Shown: positions 27,140-41,900, counted from the first letter of the stretch. The stretch: DNA of 64,000 bases from Agrostemma githago (GCA_958450325.1 OY288246.1:34466544-34530543), one strand, 5' to 3'. Notes: generated by a model from the letters alone, not told the origin. Translations and numbers: made by a program.

Positions 27140-28400
27140 CCTAAACCCTTTTCCGTATCGTCTTATGTTGTACCCCATCATTGAATCACATCCACGACAG
27201 GGTTCACTAATACCCTTTTAGGGTTCAGTTTCTTGCGGGATTAGTGACCTTAAATGAGGAAAAGGGTTTAGGGTTGGATTAGGCAGAGCCACGAAGCTGG
27301 TACGCCTAATCGAACCCTAAACCCTTTTCCGTCCCGTCTTAAGCTGTACCCCATCTATGAATCACATCCACGACAGGGTTCACCAATACCCTCTTAGGGT
27401 TTAGTTTCTTGTGGGATTAGTGACCTTAAATAAGGAAAAGGGTTTAGGGTTGGATTAGTGGGAGCCGCGAAGCGGGTTCCCCTTATCCAACCCTAAACAC
27501 TTTTCCGTCCCGTCTTATGTTGTACCCCATCTTTGAATCACATCCACGACAGGGTTCACCAATATCCTTTTAGGGTTCAGTTTCTTGCGGGATTAGTGAC
27601 CTTGAATAAGGAAAACGGTTTGGGGTTGGATTAGGCGGATCCGCAAAGCGGGTACGCCTAATCCAACCCTAAACCCTTTTTCGTCCCGTCTTATGTTGTA
27701 CCCCATCTTTGAATCACATCCACGACAGGGTTCACCAATACCATTTTAGGGTTCAGTTTCTTGCGGGATTAGTGACCTTGAATAAGGAAAAGGGTTTGGG
27801 GTTGGATTAGGCGGAGCCGCGAAGCGGGTACGCTTAATCCAACCCTAAACCCTTTTCCGTCCCGTCTTATGTTGTACCCCAGCTTTGAATCACATCCATG
27901 ACAGGGTTCACCAATAACCATTTAGGGTTCAGTTTCTTTCGGGATTAGTGACCTTTAATAAGAAAAAGGGTTTAGGGTTGGATTAGGCGGAGCCGCGAAG
28001 CGGGTACGCCTAATCCAACCCTAAACCCTTTTCCGTCCCGTCTTATGCTGTACCCCATCTTTGAATCACATCCACGACAGGGTTCACCAACACCCTTTTG
28101 GAGTTCAGTTTCTTGCGGGATTAGTGACCTTAAGTAAGGAAAAGGGTTGAGGGTTGGATTAGGCGGAGCCGCGAAGCGGGTACGCCTAATCCAACCCTGA
28201 ACCCTTTTCCGTTTCGTCTTATGTTGTACCCCATCATTGAATCACATCCACGACAGGGTTCACCAATACCCTTTTAGGGTTCAGTTTCTTGCGGGATTAG
28301 TGACCTTAAATAAGGAAAAGGGTTTAGGGTTGGATTAGGCAGAGCCACGAAGCGGGTACGCCTAATCCAACCCTAAACCCTTTTCCGTCCCGTCTTATGC
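25380..28400 (+). repeat. large segmental duplication, left copy (offset 8448 bp)
   Basis: This stretch reappears at about 33829-36850, displaced by exactly 8448 bp (48 x 176). Markers are TTCTGTCCCG at 25391/33839, GAAGCTGG at 25885/34333, CCGTATCGTC at 27153/35601 and AAGCTGTACC at 27341/35789. It diverges after about 28420, where CATCCATGCC on the left is CAACCACGAC on the right. Part of it (about 27400-28620) also reappears at an offset of 5104 bp (29 x 176), for example GGTTCCCCTT at 27475/32579 and CATCCATGCC at 28421/33525. Confidence 0.85.
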
Positions 28401-28659
28401 TGTACCCCATCTTTGAATCACATCCATGCCAGGGTTCACCAACACCCTTTTGGAGTTCAGTTTCTTGCGGGATTAGTGACCTTAAGTAAGGAAAAGGGTT
28501 GAGGGTTGGATTAGGCGGAGCCGCGAAGCGGGTACGCCTAATCCAACCCTGAACCCTTTTCCGTTTCGTCTTATGTTGTACCCCATCTTAGAATCACATC
28601 CAAGACAGGGTTCACCAATAACCATTTAGGGTTCAGTTTCTTTCGGGATTGGTGACCTT

Positions 28660-31600
28660 GAATAAGAAAAAGGGTTTAGGGTTGAATTAGGCGGAGCCGC
28701 GAAGCGGGTACGCCTAATCCAACCTTAAACCCTTTTCCGTCCCGTCTTATGTTGTACCCCATCTTTGAATCACATCCAAGACAGAGTTCACCAATACCCT
28801 TTTAGGGTTCAGTTTCTTGCGGGATTAGTAACCTTGAATAAGGAAAAGGGTTTGGGGTTGGATTAGGCGGAGCCGCGAAGCGGGTACGCCTAATCCAACC
28901 CCAAACCCTTTTCCGTCCCGTCTTATGTTGTACCCCATCTTTGAATCACATCCAAGACAGGGTTCACCAATAACCATTTAGGGTTCAGTTTCTTTCGGGA
29001 TTGGAGACCTTGAATAAGAAAAAGGGTTTAGGGTTGAATTAGGCGGAGCCGCGAAACGGGTTCGCCTTATCCAACACTAAACCCTTTTCCATCCCGTCTT
29101 ATGCTTTACCCCATCTTTGAATCACATCCACGACAAGGTTCACCAATACCCATTTAGGGTTCAGTTTCTTAGGGGATTAGTGACCTTGAATAAGGAAAAG
29201 GGTTTAGGGTTTGATTAGGTGGAGCCGCGAAGCGGGTACGCCTAATCCACCCCTAAACCCTTTTCCGTCCCGTCTTATGCTGTACCCCATCTTTGAATCA
29301 CATCCACGACAAGGTTCACCAACACCCTTTTGGAGTTCAGTTTCTTGCGGGATTAGTGACCTTAAATAAGGAAAAGGGTTGAGGGTTGGATTAGGCGGAG
29401 CCGCGAAGCGGTTACGCCTAATCCAACCCTCAACCCTTTTCCGTTTCGTCTTATGTTGTACCCCATCATTGAATCACATCCACGACAGGGTTCACCAATA
29501 CCCTTTTAGGGTTCAGTTTCTTGCGGGATTAGTGACCTTAAATAAGGAAAAGGGTTTAGGGTTGGATTAGGCAGAGCCACGAAGCGGGTACGCCTAATCC
29601 AACCCTAAACCCTTTTCCGTTTCGTCTTATGTTGTACCCCATCATTGAATCACATCCACGACAGGGTTCACCAATACCCTCCTTGGGTTCAGTTTCTTGC
29701 GGAATTAGTGACCTTAAATAAGTAAAAGGGTTTAGGGTTGGATTAGGCGGAGCCGCGAAACGGGTTCGCCTTATCCAACACTAAACCCTTTTCCGTCCCG
29801 TCTTATGCTTTACCCCATCTTTGAATCACATCCACGACAGGGTTCACCAATACCCATTTAGGGTTCAGTTTCTTAGGGGATTAGTGACCTTGAATAAGGA
29901 AAAGGGTTTAGGGTTGGATTAGGGGGAGCCGCGAAGCGGGTACGCCTAATCCAACCCTAAACCCTTTTCCGCTCCGTCTTATGTTGTACCCCATATTTGA
30001 ATCACATCCACGACAGGGTTCACCCATACCCATTTAGGGTTCAGTTTCTTTCGGGATTAGTGACCTTGAATAAGAAAAAGGGTTTAGGGTTGAATTAGGC
30101 GGAGCCGCGAAGCGGGTACGCGTAATCCAACCCTAAACCCTTTTCCGTCCCGTCTTATGTTGTACCCCATCTTTGAATCACATCCAAGACAGGGTTCACC
30201 AATACCCTTTTAGGGTTCAGTTTCTTGCGGGATTAGTAACCTTGAATAAGGAAAAGGGTGTGGGGTTGGATTAGGCGGAGCCGCGAAGCGTGTACGCCTA
30301 ATCCAACCCTAAACCCTTTTCCGTCCCGTCTTATGTTGTACCCCATCTTTGAATCACATCCAAGACAGGGTTCACCAATAACCATTTAGGGTTCAGTTTC
30401 TTTCGGGATTGGTGACCTTGAATAAGAAAAAGGGTTTAGGGTTGAATTAGGCGGAGCCGCGAAGCGGGTACGCCTAATCCAACCTTAAACCCTTTTCCAT
30501 CCCGTCTTATGTTGTACCCCATCTTTGAATCACATCCAAGACAGAGTTCACCAATACCCTTTTAGGGTTCAGTTTCTTGCGGGATTAGTAACCTTGAATA
30601 AGGAAAAGGGTTTGGGGTTGGATTAGGCGGAGCCGCGAAGCGGGTACGCCTAATCCAACCCCAAACCCTTTTCCGTCCCGTCTTATGTTGTACCCCATCT
30701 TTGAATCACATCCAAGACAGGGTTCACCAATAACCATTTAGGGTTCAGTTTCTTTCGGGATTGGAGACCTTGAATAAGAAAAAGGGTTTAGGGTTGAATT
30801 AGGCGGAGCCGCGAAACGGGTTCGCCTTATCCAACACTAAACCCTTTTCCATCCCGTCTTATGCTTTACCCCATCTTTGAATCACATCCACGACAAGGTT
30901 CACCAATACCCATTTAGGGTTCAGTTTCTTAGGGGATTAGTGACCTTGAATAAGGAAAAGGGTTTAGGGTTTGATTAGGTGGAGCCGCGAAGCGGGTACG
31001 CCTAATCCACCCCTAAACCCTTTTCCGTCCCGTCTTATGCTGTACCCCATCTTTGAATCACATCCACGACAAGGTTCACCAACACCCTTTTGGAGTTCAG
31101 TTTCTTGCGGGATTAGTGACCTTAAATAAGGAAAAGGGTTGAGGGTTGGATTAGGCGGAGCCGCGAAGCGGTTACGCCTAATCCAACCCTCAACCCTTTT
31201 CCGTTTCGTCTTATGTTGTACCCCATCATTGAATCACATCCACGACAGGGTTCACCAATACCCTTTTAGGGTTCAGTTTCTTGCGGGATTAGTGACCTTA
31301 AATAAGGAAAAGGGTTTAGGGTTGGATTAGGCAGAGCCACGAAGCGGGTACGCCTAATCCAACCCTAAACCCTTTTCCGTTTCGTCTTATGTTGTACCCC
31401 ATCATTGAATCACATCCACGACAGGGTTCACCAATACCCTCCTTGGGTTCAGTTTCTTGCGGAATTAGTGACCTTAAATAAGTAAAAGGGTTTAGGGTTG
31501 GATTAGGCGGAGCCGCGAAACGGGTTCGCCTTATCCAACACTAAACCCTTTTCCGTCCCGTCTTATGCTTTACCCCATCTTTGAATCACATCCACGACAG

Positions 31601-32180
31601 GGTTCACCAATACCCATTTAGGGTTCAGTTTCTTAGGGGATTAGTGACCTTGAATAAGGAAAAGGGTTTAGGGTTGGATTAGGGGGAGCCGCGAAGCGGG
31701 TACGCCTAATCCAACCCTAAACCCTTTTCCGCTCCGTCTTATGTTGTACCCCATATTTGAATCACATCCACGACAGGGTTCACCCATACCCATTTAGGGT
31801 TCAGTTTCTTTCGGGATTAGTGACCTTGAATAAGAAAAAGGGTTTAGGGTTGAATTAGGCGGAGCCGCGAAGCGGGTACGCGTAATCCAACCCTAAACCC
31901 TTTTCCGTCCCGTCTTATGTTGTACCCCATCTTTGAATCACATCCAAGACAGGGTTCACCAATACCCTTTTAGGGTTCAGTTTCTTGCGGGATTAGTAAC
32001 CTAGAATAAGGAAAAGGGTGTGGGGTTGGATTAGGCGGAGCCGCGAAGCGTGTACGCCTAATCCAACCCTAAACCCTTTTCCGTCCCGTCTTATGTTGTA
32101 CCCCATCTTTGAATCACATCCAAGACAGGGTTCACCAATAACCATTTAGGGTTCAGTTTCTTTCGGGATTGGTGACCTTG
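28660..32180 (+). repeat. 1760-bp higher-order repeat, 2 copies (10 monomers)
   Basis: TTGGAGACCT recurs at 29001 and 30761, and the compensated-arm monomer at 29379 and 31139, 1760 bp (10 x 176) apart. The unit shares several monomers with the 1232-bp repeat at 18880-21343, including GCGGTTACGCC as a derived form of GCGGGTACGCC. Boundaries are approximate. Confidence 0.87.
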
Positions 32181-33828
32181 AATAAAAAAAAGGGTTTAAG
32201 GTTGAATTAGGCGGAGCCGCGAAGCGGGTACGCCTAATCCAACCCTAAACCCTTTTCTGTCCCGTCTTATGTTGTACCCCATCTTTGAATCACATCCAAG
32301 ACAGGGTTCACCAATACCCTTTTAGGGTTCAGTTTCTTGCGGGATTAGTAACCTTGAATAAGGAAAAGGGTTTGGGGTTGGATTAGGCGGAGCCGCGAAG
32401 CGGGTACGCCTAATTAAACCCTAAACCCTTTTCCGTCCCGTCTTATGTTGTACCACATCTATGAATCACATCCACGACAGGGTTCACCAATACCCTCTTA
32501 GGGTTTAGTTTCTTGTGGGATTAGTGACCTTAAATAAGGAAAAGGGTTTAGGGTTGGATTAGTGGGAGCCGCGAAGCGGGTTCCCCTTATCCAACCCTAA
32601 ACACTTTTCCGTCCCGTCTTATGTTGTACCCCATCTTTGAATCACATCCACGACAGGGTTCACCAATATCCTTTTAGGGTTCAGTTTCTTGCGGGATTAG
32701 TGACCTTGAATAAGGAAAACGGTTTGGGGTTGGATTAGGCGGATCCGCAAAGCGGGTACGCCTAATCCAACCCTAAACCCTTTTTCGTCCCGTCTTATGT
32801 TGTACCCCATCTTTGAATCACATCCACGACAGGGTTCACCAATACCATTTTAGGGTTCAGTTTCTTGCGGGATTTGTGACCTTGAATAAGGAAAAGGGTT
32901 TGGGGTTGGATTAGGCGGAGCCGCGAAGCGGGTACGCTTAATCCAACCCTAAACCCTTTTCCGTCCCGTCTTATGTTGTACCCCAGCTTTGAATCACATC
33001 CATGACAGGGTTCACCAATAACCATTTAGGGTTCAGTTTCTTTCGGGATTAGTGACCTTTAATAAGAAAAAGGGTTTAGGGTTGGATTAGGCGGAGCCGC
33101 GAAGCGGGTACGCCTAATCCAACCCTAAACCCTTTTCCGTCCCGTCTTATGCTGTACCCCATCTTTGAATCACATCCACGACAGGGTTCACCAACACCCT
33201 TTTGGAGTTCAGTTTCTTGCGGGATTAGTGACCTTAAGTAAGGAAAAGGGTTGAGGGTTGGATTAGGCGGAGCCGCGAAGCGGGTACGCCTAATCCAACC
33301 CTGAACCCTTTTCCGTTTCGTCTTATGTTGTACCCCATCATTGAATCACATCCACGACAGGGTTCACCAATACCCTTTTAGGGTTCAGTTTCTTGCGGGA
33401 TTAGTGACCTTAAATAAGGAAAAGGGTTTAGGGTTGGATTAGGCAGAGCCACGAAGCGGGTACGCCTAATCCAACCCTAAACCCTTTTCCGTCCCGTCTT
33501 ATGCTGTACCCCATCTTTGAATCACATCCATGCCAGGGTTCACCAACACCCTTTTGGAGTTCAGTTTCTTGCGGGATTAGTGACCTTAAGTAAGGAAAAG
33601 GGTTGAGGGTTGGATTAGGCGGAGCCGCGAAGCGGGTACGCCTAATCCAACCCTGAACTCTTTTCCGTTTCGTCTTATGTTGTACCCCATCTTAGAATCA
33701 CATCCAAGACAGGGTTCACCAATAACCATTTAGGGTTCAGTTTCTTTCGGGATTGGTGACCTTGAATAAGAAAAAGGGTTTAAGGTTGAATTAGGCGGAG
33801 CCGCGAAGCGGGTACGCCTAATCCAACC

Positions 33829-36800
33829 CTAAACCCTTTTCTGTCCCGTCTTATGTTGTACCCCATCTTTGAATCACATCCAAGACAGGGTTCACCAATA
33901 CCCTTTTAGGGTTCAGTTTCTTGCGGGATTAGTAACCTTGAATAAGGAAAACGGTTTGGGGTTGGATTAGGCGGAGCCGCAAAGCGGGTACGCCTAATCC
34001 AACCCTAAACCCTTTTCCGTCCCGTCTTATGTTGTACCCCATCTTTGAATCACATCCAAGACAGGGTTCACCAATAACCATTTAGGGTTCAGTTTCTTTC
34101 GGGATTGGTGACCTTGAATAAGAAAAAGGGTTTAGGGTTGAATTAGGCGGAGCCGCGAAACGGGTTCGCCTTTTCCAACACTAAACCCTTTTCCATCCCG
34201 TCTTATGCCTTACCCCATCTTTGAATCACATCCACGACAGGGTTCACCAATACCCATTTAGGGTTCAGTTTCTTAGGGGATTAGTGACCTTGAATAAGGA
34301 AAAGGGTTTAGGGTTGGATTAGGTGGAGCCGCGAAGCTGGTACGCCTAATCCACCTCTAAACCCTTTTCCGTCCCGTCTTATGCTGTACCCCATCTTTGA
34401 ATCACATCCACGACAGGGTTCACCAATACCCTCTTAGGGTTTAGTTTCTTGCGGGATTAGTGACCTTAAATAAGGAAAAGGGTTTAGGGTTGGATTAGTG
34501 GGAGCCGCGAAGCGGGTTCGCCTTATCCAACCCTAAACACTTTTCCGTCCCGTCTTATGTTGTACCCCATCTTTGAATCACATCCACGACAGGGTTCACC
34601 AATATCCTTTTAGGGTTCAGTTTCTTGCGGGATTAGTGACCTTGAATAAGGAAAACGGTTTGGGGTTGGATTAGGCGGATCCGCAAAGCGGGTACGCCTA
34701 ATCCAACCCTAAACCCTTTTCCGTCTCGTCTTATGTTGTACCCCATCTTTGAATCACATCCACGACAGGGTTCACCAATACCCTTTTAGGGTTCAGTTTC
34801 TTGCGGGATTAGTGACCTTGAATAAGGAAAAGGGTTTGGGGTTGGATTAGGCGGAGCCGTGAAGCGGGTTCGCCTTATCCAACACTAAACCCTTTTCCGT
34901 CTCGTCTTATGCTGTACCCCATCTTTGAATCACATCCACGACAGGGTTCACCAATACCCTTTTAGGGTTCTGTTTCTTGCGGGATTAGTGACCTTAAATA
35001 AGGAAAAGGGTTTAGGGTTGGATTAGGCGGAGCCGCGAAGCGGGTACGCCTAATCCAACCCTAAACCCTTTTCCGTCCCGTCTTATGTTGTACCCCATCT
35101 TTGAATCACATCCACGACAGGGTTCACCAATAACCATTTAGGGTTCAGTTTCTTTCGGGATTGGTGACCTTGAATAAGAAAAAGGGTTTAAGGTTGAATT
35201 AGGCGGAGCCGCGAAGCGGGTACGCCTAATCCAACCCTAAACCCTTTTCTGTCCCGTCTTATGTTGTACCCCATCTTTGAATCACATCCAAGACAGGGTT
35301 CACCAATACCCTTTTGGGGTTCAGTTTCTTGCGGGATTAGTAACCTTGAATAAGGAAAACGGTTTGGGGTTGGATTAGGCGGAGCCGCGAAGCGGGTACG
35401 CCTAATCCAACCCTAAACCCTTTTCCGTCCCGTCTTATGTTGTACCCCATCTTTGAATCACATCCAAGACAGGGTTCACCAATAACCATTTAGGGTTCAG
35501 TTTCTTTCGGGATTGGTGACCTTGAATAAGAAAAAGGGTTTAGGGTTGAATTAGGCGGAGCCGCGAAGCGGGTACGCCTAATCCAACCCTAAACCCTTTT
35601 CCGTATCGTCTTATGTTGTACCCCATCATTGAATCACATCCACGACAGGGTTCATTAATACCCTTTTAGGGTTCAGTTTCTTGCGGGATTAGTGACCTTA
35701 AATGAGGAAAAGGGTTTAGGGTTGGATTAGGCAGAGCCACGAAGCTGGTACGCCTAATCGAACCCTAAACCCTTTTCCGTCCCGTCTTAAGCTGTACCCC
35801 ATCTATGAATCACATCCACGACAGGGTTCACCAATACCCTCTTAGGGTTTAGTTTCTTGTGGGATTAGTGACCTTAAATAAGGAAAAGGGTTTAGGGTTG
35901 GATTAGTGGGAGCCGCGAAGCGGGTTCCCCTTATCCAACCCTAAACACTTTTCCGTCCCGTCTTATGTTGTACCCCATCTTTGAATCACATCCACGACAG
36001 GGTTCACCAATATCCTTTTAGGGTTCAGTTTCTTGCGGGATTAGTGACCTTGAATAAGGAAAACGGTTTGGGGTTGGATTAGGCGGATCCGCAAAGCGGG
36101 TACGCCTAATCCAACCCTAAACCCTTTTCCGTCCCGTCTTATGTTGTACCCCATCTTTGAATCACATCCACGACAGGGTTCACCAATACCATTTTAGGGT
36201 TCAGTTTCTTGCGGGATTAGTGACCTTGAATAAGGAAAAGGGTTTGGGGTTGGATTAGGCGGAGCCGCGAAGCGGGTATGCCTAATCCAACCCTAAACCC
36301 TTTTCCGTCCCGTCTTATGTTGTACCCCAGCTTTGAATCACATCCATGACAGGGTTCACCAATAACCATTTAGGGTTCAGTTTCTTTCGGGATTAGTGAC
36401 CTTTAATAAGAAAAAGGGTTTAGGGTTGGATTAGGCGGAGCCGCGAAGCGGGTACGCCTAATCCAACCCTAAACCCTTTTCCGTCCCGTCTTATGCTGTA
36501 CCCCATCTTTGAATCACATCCACGACAGGGTTCACCAACACCCTTTTGGAGTTCAGTTTCTTGCGGGATTAGTGACCTTAAGTAAGGAAAAGGGTTGAGG
36601 GTTGGATTAGGCGGAGCCGCGAAGCGGGTACGCCTAATCCAACCCTGAACCCTTTTCCGTTTCGTCTTATGTTGTACCCCATCATTGAATCACATCCACG
36701 ACAGGGTTCACCAATACCCTTTTAGGGTTCAGTTTCTTGCGGGATTAGTGACCTTAAATAAGGAAAAGGGTTTAGGGTTGGATTAGGCAGAGCTACGAAG

Positions 36801-36850
36801 CGGGTACGCCTAATCCAACCCTAAACCCTTTTCCGTCCCGTCTTATGCTG
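33829..36850 (+). repeat. large segmental duplication, right copy (offset 8448 bp)
   Basis: Right-hand partner of 25380-28400, with the same order of marker monomers. It contains the third copy of the 10-monomer HOR unit (33829-35590). Small differences include ACGACAGGG instead of ACGACGGGG near 34760 and TTCATTAATACC near 35652. GGTTCCCCTT at 35923 lies 3344 bp (19 x 176) from its relative at 32579. Confidence 0.85.
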
Positions 36851-38950
36851 TACCCCATCTTTGAATCACAACCACGACAGGGTTCACCAACACCCTTTTG
36901 GAGTTCAGTTTCTTGCGGGATTAGTGACCTTAAGTAAGGAAACGGGTTGAGGGTTGGATTAGGCGGAGCCGCGAAGCGGGTACGCCTAATCCAACCCTGA
37001 ACCCTTTTCCGTTTCGTCTTATGTTGTACCCCATCTTTGAATCACATCCAAGACAGGGTTCACCAATAACCATTTAGGGTTCAGTTTCTTTCGGGATTGG
37101 TGACCTTGAATAAGAAAAAGGGTTTAGGGTTGAATTAGGCGGAGCCGCGAAACGGGTTCGCCTTATCCAACACTAAACCCTTTTCCATCCCGTCTTATGC
37201 TTTACCCCATCTTTGAATCACATCCACGACAGGGTTCACCAATACCCATTTAGGGTTCAGTTTCTTAGGGGATTAGTGACCTTGAATAAGGAAAAGGGTT
37301 TAGGGTTGGATTAGGTGGAGCCGCGAAGCTGGTACGCCTAATCCACCCCTAAACCCTTTTCCGTCCCGTCTTATGCTGTACCCCATCTTTGAATAACATC
37401 CACGACAGGGTTCACCAATACCCTCTTAGGGTTTAGTTTCTTGCGGGATTAGTGACCTTAAATAAGGAAAAGGGTTTAGGGTTGGATTAGTGGGAGCCGC
37501 GAAGCGGGTTCGCCTTATCCAACCCTAAACACTTTTCCGTCCCGTCTTATGTTGTACCCCATCTTTGAATCACATCCACGACAGGGTTCACCAATATCCT
37601 TTTAGGGTTCAGTTTCTTGCGGGATTAGTGACCTTGAATAAGGAAAACGGTTTGGGGTTGGATTAGGCGGATCCGCAAAGCGGGTACGCCTAATCCAACC
37701 CTAAACCCTTTTCCGTCTCGTCTTATGTTGTACCCCATCTTTGAATCACATCCACGACAGGGTTCACCAACACCCTTTTGGAGTTCAGTTTCTTGCGGGA
37801 TTAGTGACCTTAAATAAGGAAAAGGGTTTAGGGTTGGATTAGGCAGAGCCACGAAGCGGGTACGCCTAATCCAACCCTAAACCCTTTTCCGTCCCGTCTT
37901 ATGCTGTACCCCATCTTTGAATCACATCCACGACAGGGTTCACCAACACCCTTTTGGAGTTCAGTTTCTTGCGGGATTAGTGACCTTAAGTAAGGAAAAG
38001 GGTTGAGGGTTTGATTAGGCGGAGCCGCGAAGCGGGTACGCCTAATCCAACCCTGAACCCTTTTCCGTTTCGTCTTATGTTGTACCCCATCTTTGAATCA
38101 CATCCAAGACAGGGTTCACCAATAACCATTTAGGGTTCAGTTTCTTTCGGGATTGGTGACCTTGAATAAGAAAAAGGGTTTAGGGTTGAATTAGGCGGAG
38201 CCGCGAAACGGGTTCGCCTTATCCAACAATAAACCCTTTTCCATCCCGTCTTATGCTTTACCCCATCTTTGAATCACATCCACGACAGGGTTCACCAATA
38301 CCCATTTAGGGTTCAGTTTCTTAGGGGATTAGTGACCTTGAATAAGGAAAAGGGTTTAGGGTTGGATTAGGTGGAGCCGCGAAGCTGGTACGCCTAATCC
38401 ACCCCTAAACCCTTTTCCGTCCCGTCTTATGCTGTACCCCATCTTTGAATAACATCCACGACAGGGTTCACCAATACCCTCTTAGGGTTTAGTTTCTTGC
38501 GGGATTAGTGACCTTAAATAAGGAAAAGGGTTTAGGGTTGGATTAGTGGGAGCCGCGAAGCGGGTTCGCCTTATCCAACCCTAAACACTTTTCCGTCCCG
38601 TCTTATGTTGTACCCCATCTTTGAATCACATCCACGACAGGGTTCACCAATATCCTTTTAGGGTTCAGTTTCTTGCGGGATTAGTGACCTTGAATAAGGA
38701 AAACGGTTTCGGGTTGGATTAGGCGGATCCGCAAAGCGGGTACGCCTAATCCAACCCTAAACCCTTTTCCGTCTCGTCTTATGTTGTACCCCATCTTTGA
38801 ATCACATCCACGACAGGGTTCACCAATACCCTTTTAGGGTTCAGTTTCTTGCGGGATTAGTGACCTTGAATAAGGAAAAGGGTTTGGGGTTGGATTAGGC
38901 GGAGCCGCGAAGCGGGTTCACCTTATCCAACACTAAACCCTTTTCCGTCT
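36840..38950 (+). repeat. 1056-bp higher-order repeat, 2 copies (6 monomers)
   Basis: GAAGCTGGTACGCCTAATCC occurs at 37325 and 38381 and CTTTGAATAACATCC near 37386 and 38442, 1056 bp (6 x 176) apart. The copies differ by a few substitutions, for example ACGGTTTGGGG versus ACGGTTTCGGG and CAACACTAAACC versus CAACAATAAACC. Confidence 0.84.
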
Positions 38951-41900
38951 CGTCTTATGCTGTACCCCATCTTTGAATCACATCCACGACAGGGTTCACC
39001 AATACCCTTTTAGGGTTCTGTTTCTTGCGGGATTAGTGACCTTAAATAAGGAAAAGGGTTTAGGGTTGGATTAGGCGGAGCCGCGAAGCGGGTACGCCTA
39101 ATCCAACCCTGAACCCTTTTCCGTTTCGTCTTATGTTGTACCCCATCTTTGAATCACATCCAAGACAGGGTTCACCAATAACCATTTAGGGTTCAGTTTC
39201 TTTCGGGATTGGTGACCTTGAATAAGAAAAAGGGTTTAGGGTTGAATTAGGCGGAGCCGCGAAACGGGTTCGCCTTATCCAACACTAAACCCTTTTCCGT
39301 CCCGTCTTATGTTGTACCCCATCTTTGAATCACATCCACGACAGGGTTCACCAATAACCATTTAGGGTTCAGTTTCTTTCGGGATTGGTGACCTTGAATA
39401 AGAAAAAGGGTTTAAGGTTGAATTAGGCGGAGCCGCGAAGCGGGTACGCCTAATCCAACCCTAAACCCTTTTCTGTCCCGTCTTATGTTGTACCCCATCT
39501 TTGAATCACATCCAAGACATGGTTCACCAATACCCTTTTGGGGTTCAGTTTCTTGCGGGATTAGTAACCTTGAATAAGGAAAACGGTTCGGGGTTGGATT
39601 AGGCGGAGCCGCGAAGCGGGTACGCCTAATCCAACCCTAATCCCTTTTCCGTCCCGTCTTATGTTGTACCCCAGCTTTGAATCACATCCATGACAGGGTT
39701 CACCAATAACCATTTAGGGTTCAGTTTCTTGCGGGATTAGTGACCTTAAATAAGGAAAAGGGTTTAGGGTTGGATTAGGCGGAGCCGCGAAGCGGGTTCG
39801 CCTTATCCAACCCTAAACACTTTTCCGTCCCGTCTTATGCTATACCCCATTTTTGAATCACATCCATGACAGGGTTCACCAATACCCTCTTAGGGTTCAG
39901 TTTCTTGCGGGATTAGTGACCTTAAATAAGGAAAAGGGTTTGGGTTGGATTAGGCGGAGCCGCGAAGCGGGTTCGCCTTATCCAACCCTAAACCCTTTTC
40001 CGTTCCGTCTTATGCTGTACCCCATATTTGAATTACATCCACGACAGGGTTCACCCATACCCATTTAGGGTTCATTTTCTTTCAGGATTAGTGACCTTGA
40101 ATAAGAAAAAGGGTTTAGGGTTGGATTAGGCGGAGCCGCGAAGCGGGTACGCCTAATCTAACCCTAAACCCTTTTCCGTCCCGTCTTATATACTGTACCC
40201 CATCTTTGAATCACATCCACGACAGGGTTAACCAATAACCTCTTAGGGTTCAGTTTCTTGTGGGATTAGTGACTTTAAATAAGGAAAAGGGTTTAGGGTT
40301 GGATTACGCGGAGCCGCAAAGCGGGTACGCCTAATCCAACCCTAAACCCTTTTCCGTCCCGTCTTATGTTGTACCCCATCTTTGAATCACATCCACGACA
40401 GGGTTCACCAATACCCTTTTAGGGTTCAGTTTCTTGCGGGATTAGTGACCTTGAATAAGGAAAAGGGTTTGGGGTTGGATTAGGCGGAGCCGCGAAGCGG
40501 GTTCACCTTATCCAACACTAAACCCTTTTCCGTCTCGTCTTATGCTGTACCCCATCTTTGAATCACATCCACGACAGGGTTCACCAATACCCTTTTAGGG
40601 TTCTGTTTCTTGCGGGATTAGTGACCTTAAATAAGGAAAAGGGTTTAGGGTTGGATTAGGCGGAGCCGCGAAGCGGGTACGCCTAATCCAACCCTGAACC
40701 CTTTTCCGTTTCGTCTTATGTTGTACCCCATCTTTGAATCACATCCAAGACAGGGTTCACCAATAACCATTTAGGGTTCAGTTTCTTTCGGGATTGGTGA
40801 CCTTGAATAAGAAAAAGGGTTTAGGGTTGAATTAGGCGGAGCCGCGAAACGGGTTCGCCTTATCCAACACTAAATCCTTTTCCGTCCCGTCTTATGTTGT
40901 ACCCCATCTTTGAATCACATCCACGACAGGGTTCACCAATAACCATTTAGGGTTCAGTTTCTTTCGGGATTGGTGACCTTGAATAAGAAAAAGGGTTTAA
41001 GGTTGAATTAGGCGGAGCCGCGAAGCGGGTACGCCTAATCCAACCCTAAACCCTTTTCTGTCCCGTCTTATGTTGTACCCCATCTTTGAATCACATCCAA
41101 GACATGGTTCACCAATACCCTTTTGGGGTTCAGTTTCTTGCGGGATTAGTAACCTTGAATAAGGAAAACGGTTCGGGGTTGGATTAGGCGGAGCCGCGAA
41201 GCGGGTACGCCTAATCCAACCCTAATCCCTTTTCCGTCCCGTCTTATGTTGTACCCCAGCTTTGAATCACATCCATGACAGGGTTCACCAATAACCATTT
41301 AGGGTTCAGTTTCTTGCGGGATTAGTGACCTTAAATAAGGAAAAGGGTTTAGGGTTGGATTAGGCGGAGCCGCGAAGCGGGTTCGCCTTATCCAACCCTA
41401 AACACTTTTCCGTCCCGTCTTATGCTATACCCCATTTTTGAATCACATCCATGACAGGGTTCACCAATACCCTCTTAGGGTTCAGTTTCTTGCGGGATTA
41501 GTGACCTTAAATAAGGAAAAGGGTTTGGGTTGGATTAGGCGGAGCCGCGAAGCGGGTTCGCCTTATCCAACCCTAAACCCTTTTCCGTTCCGTCTTATGC
41601 TGTACCCCATATTTGAATTACATCCACGACAGGGTTCACCCATACCCATTTAGGGTTCATTTTCTTTCAGGATTAGTGACCTTGAATAAGAAAAAGGGTT
41701 TAGGGTTGGATTAGGCGGAGCCGCGAAGCGGGTACGCCTAATCTAACCCTAAACCCTTTTCCGTCCCGTCTTATATACTGTACCCCATCTTTGAATCACA
41801 TCCACGACAGGGTTAACCAATAACCTCTTAGGGTTCAGTTTCTTGTGGGATTAGTGACTTTAAATAAGGAAAAGGGTTTAGGGTTGGATTAGGCGGAGCC

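Noticed and set aside
19347..31330. Repeated 63-codon open frames starting at 19347, 20579, 29379 and 31139
   Set aside because: They are the same satellite positions recurring at HOR offsets, cross the palindrome, have no start context and no resemblance to a protein family.
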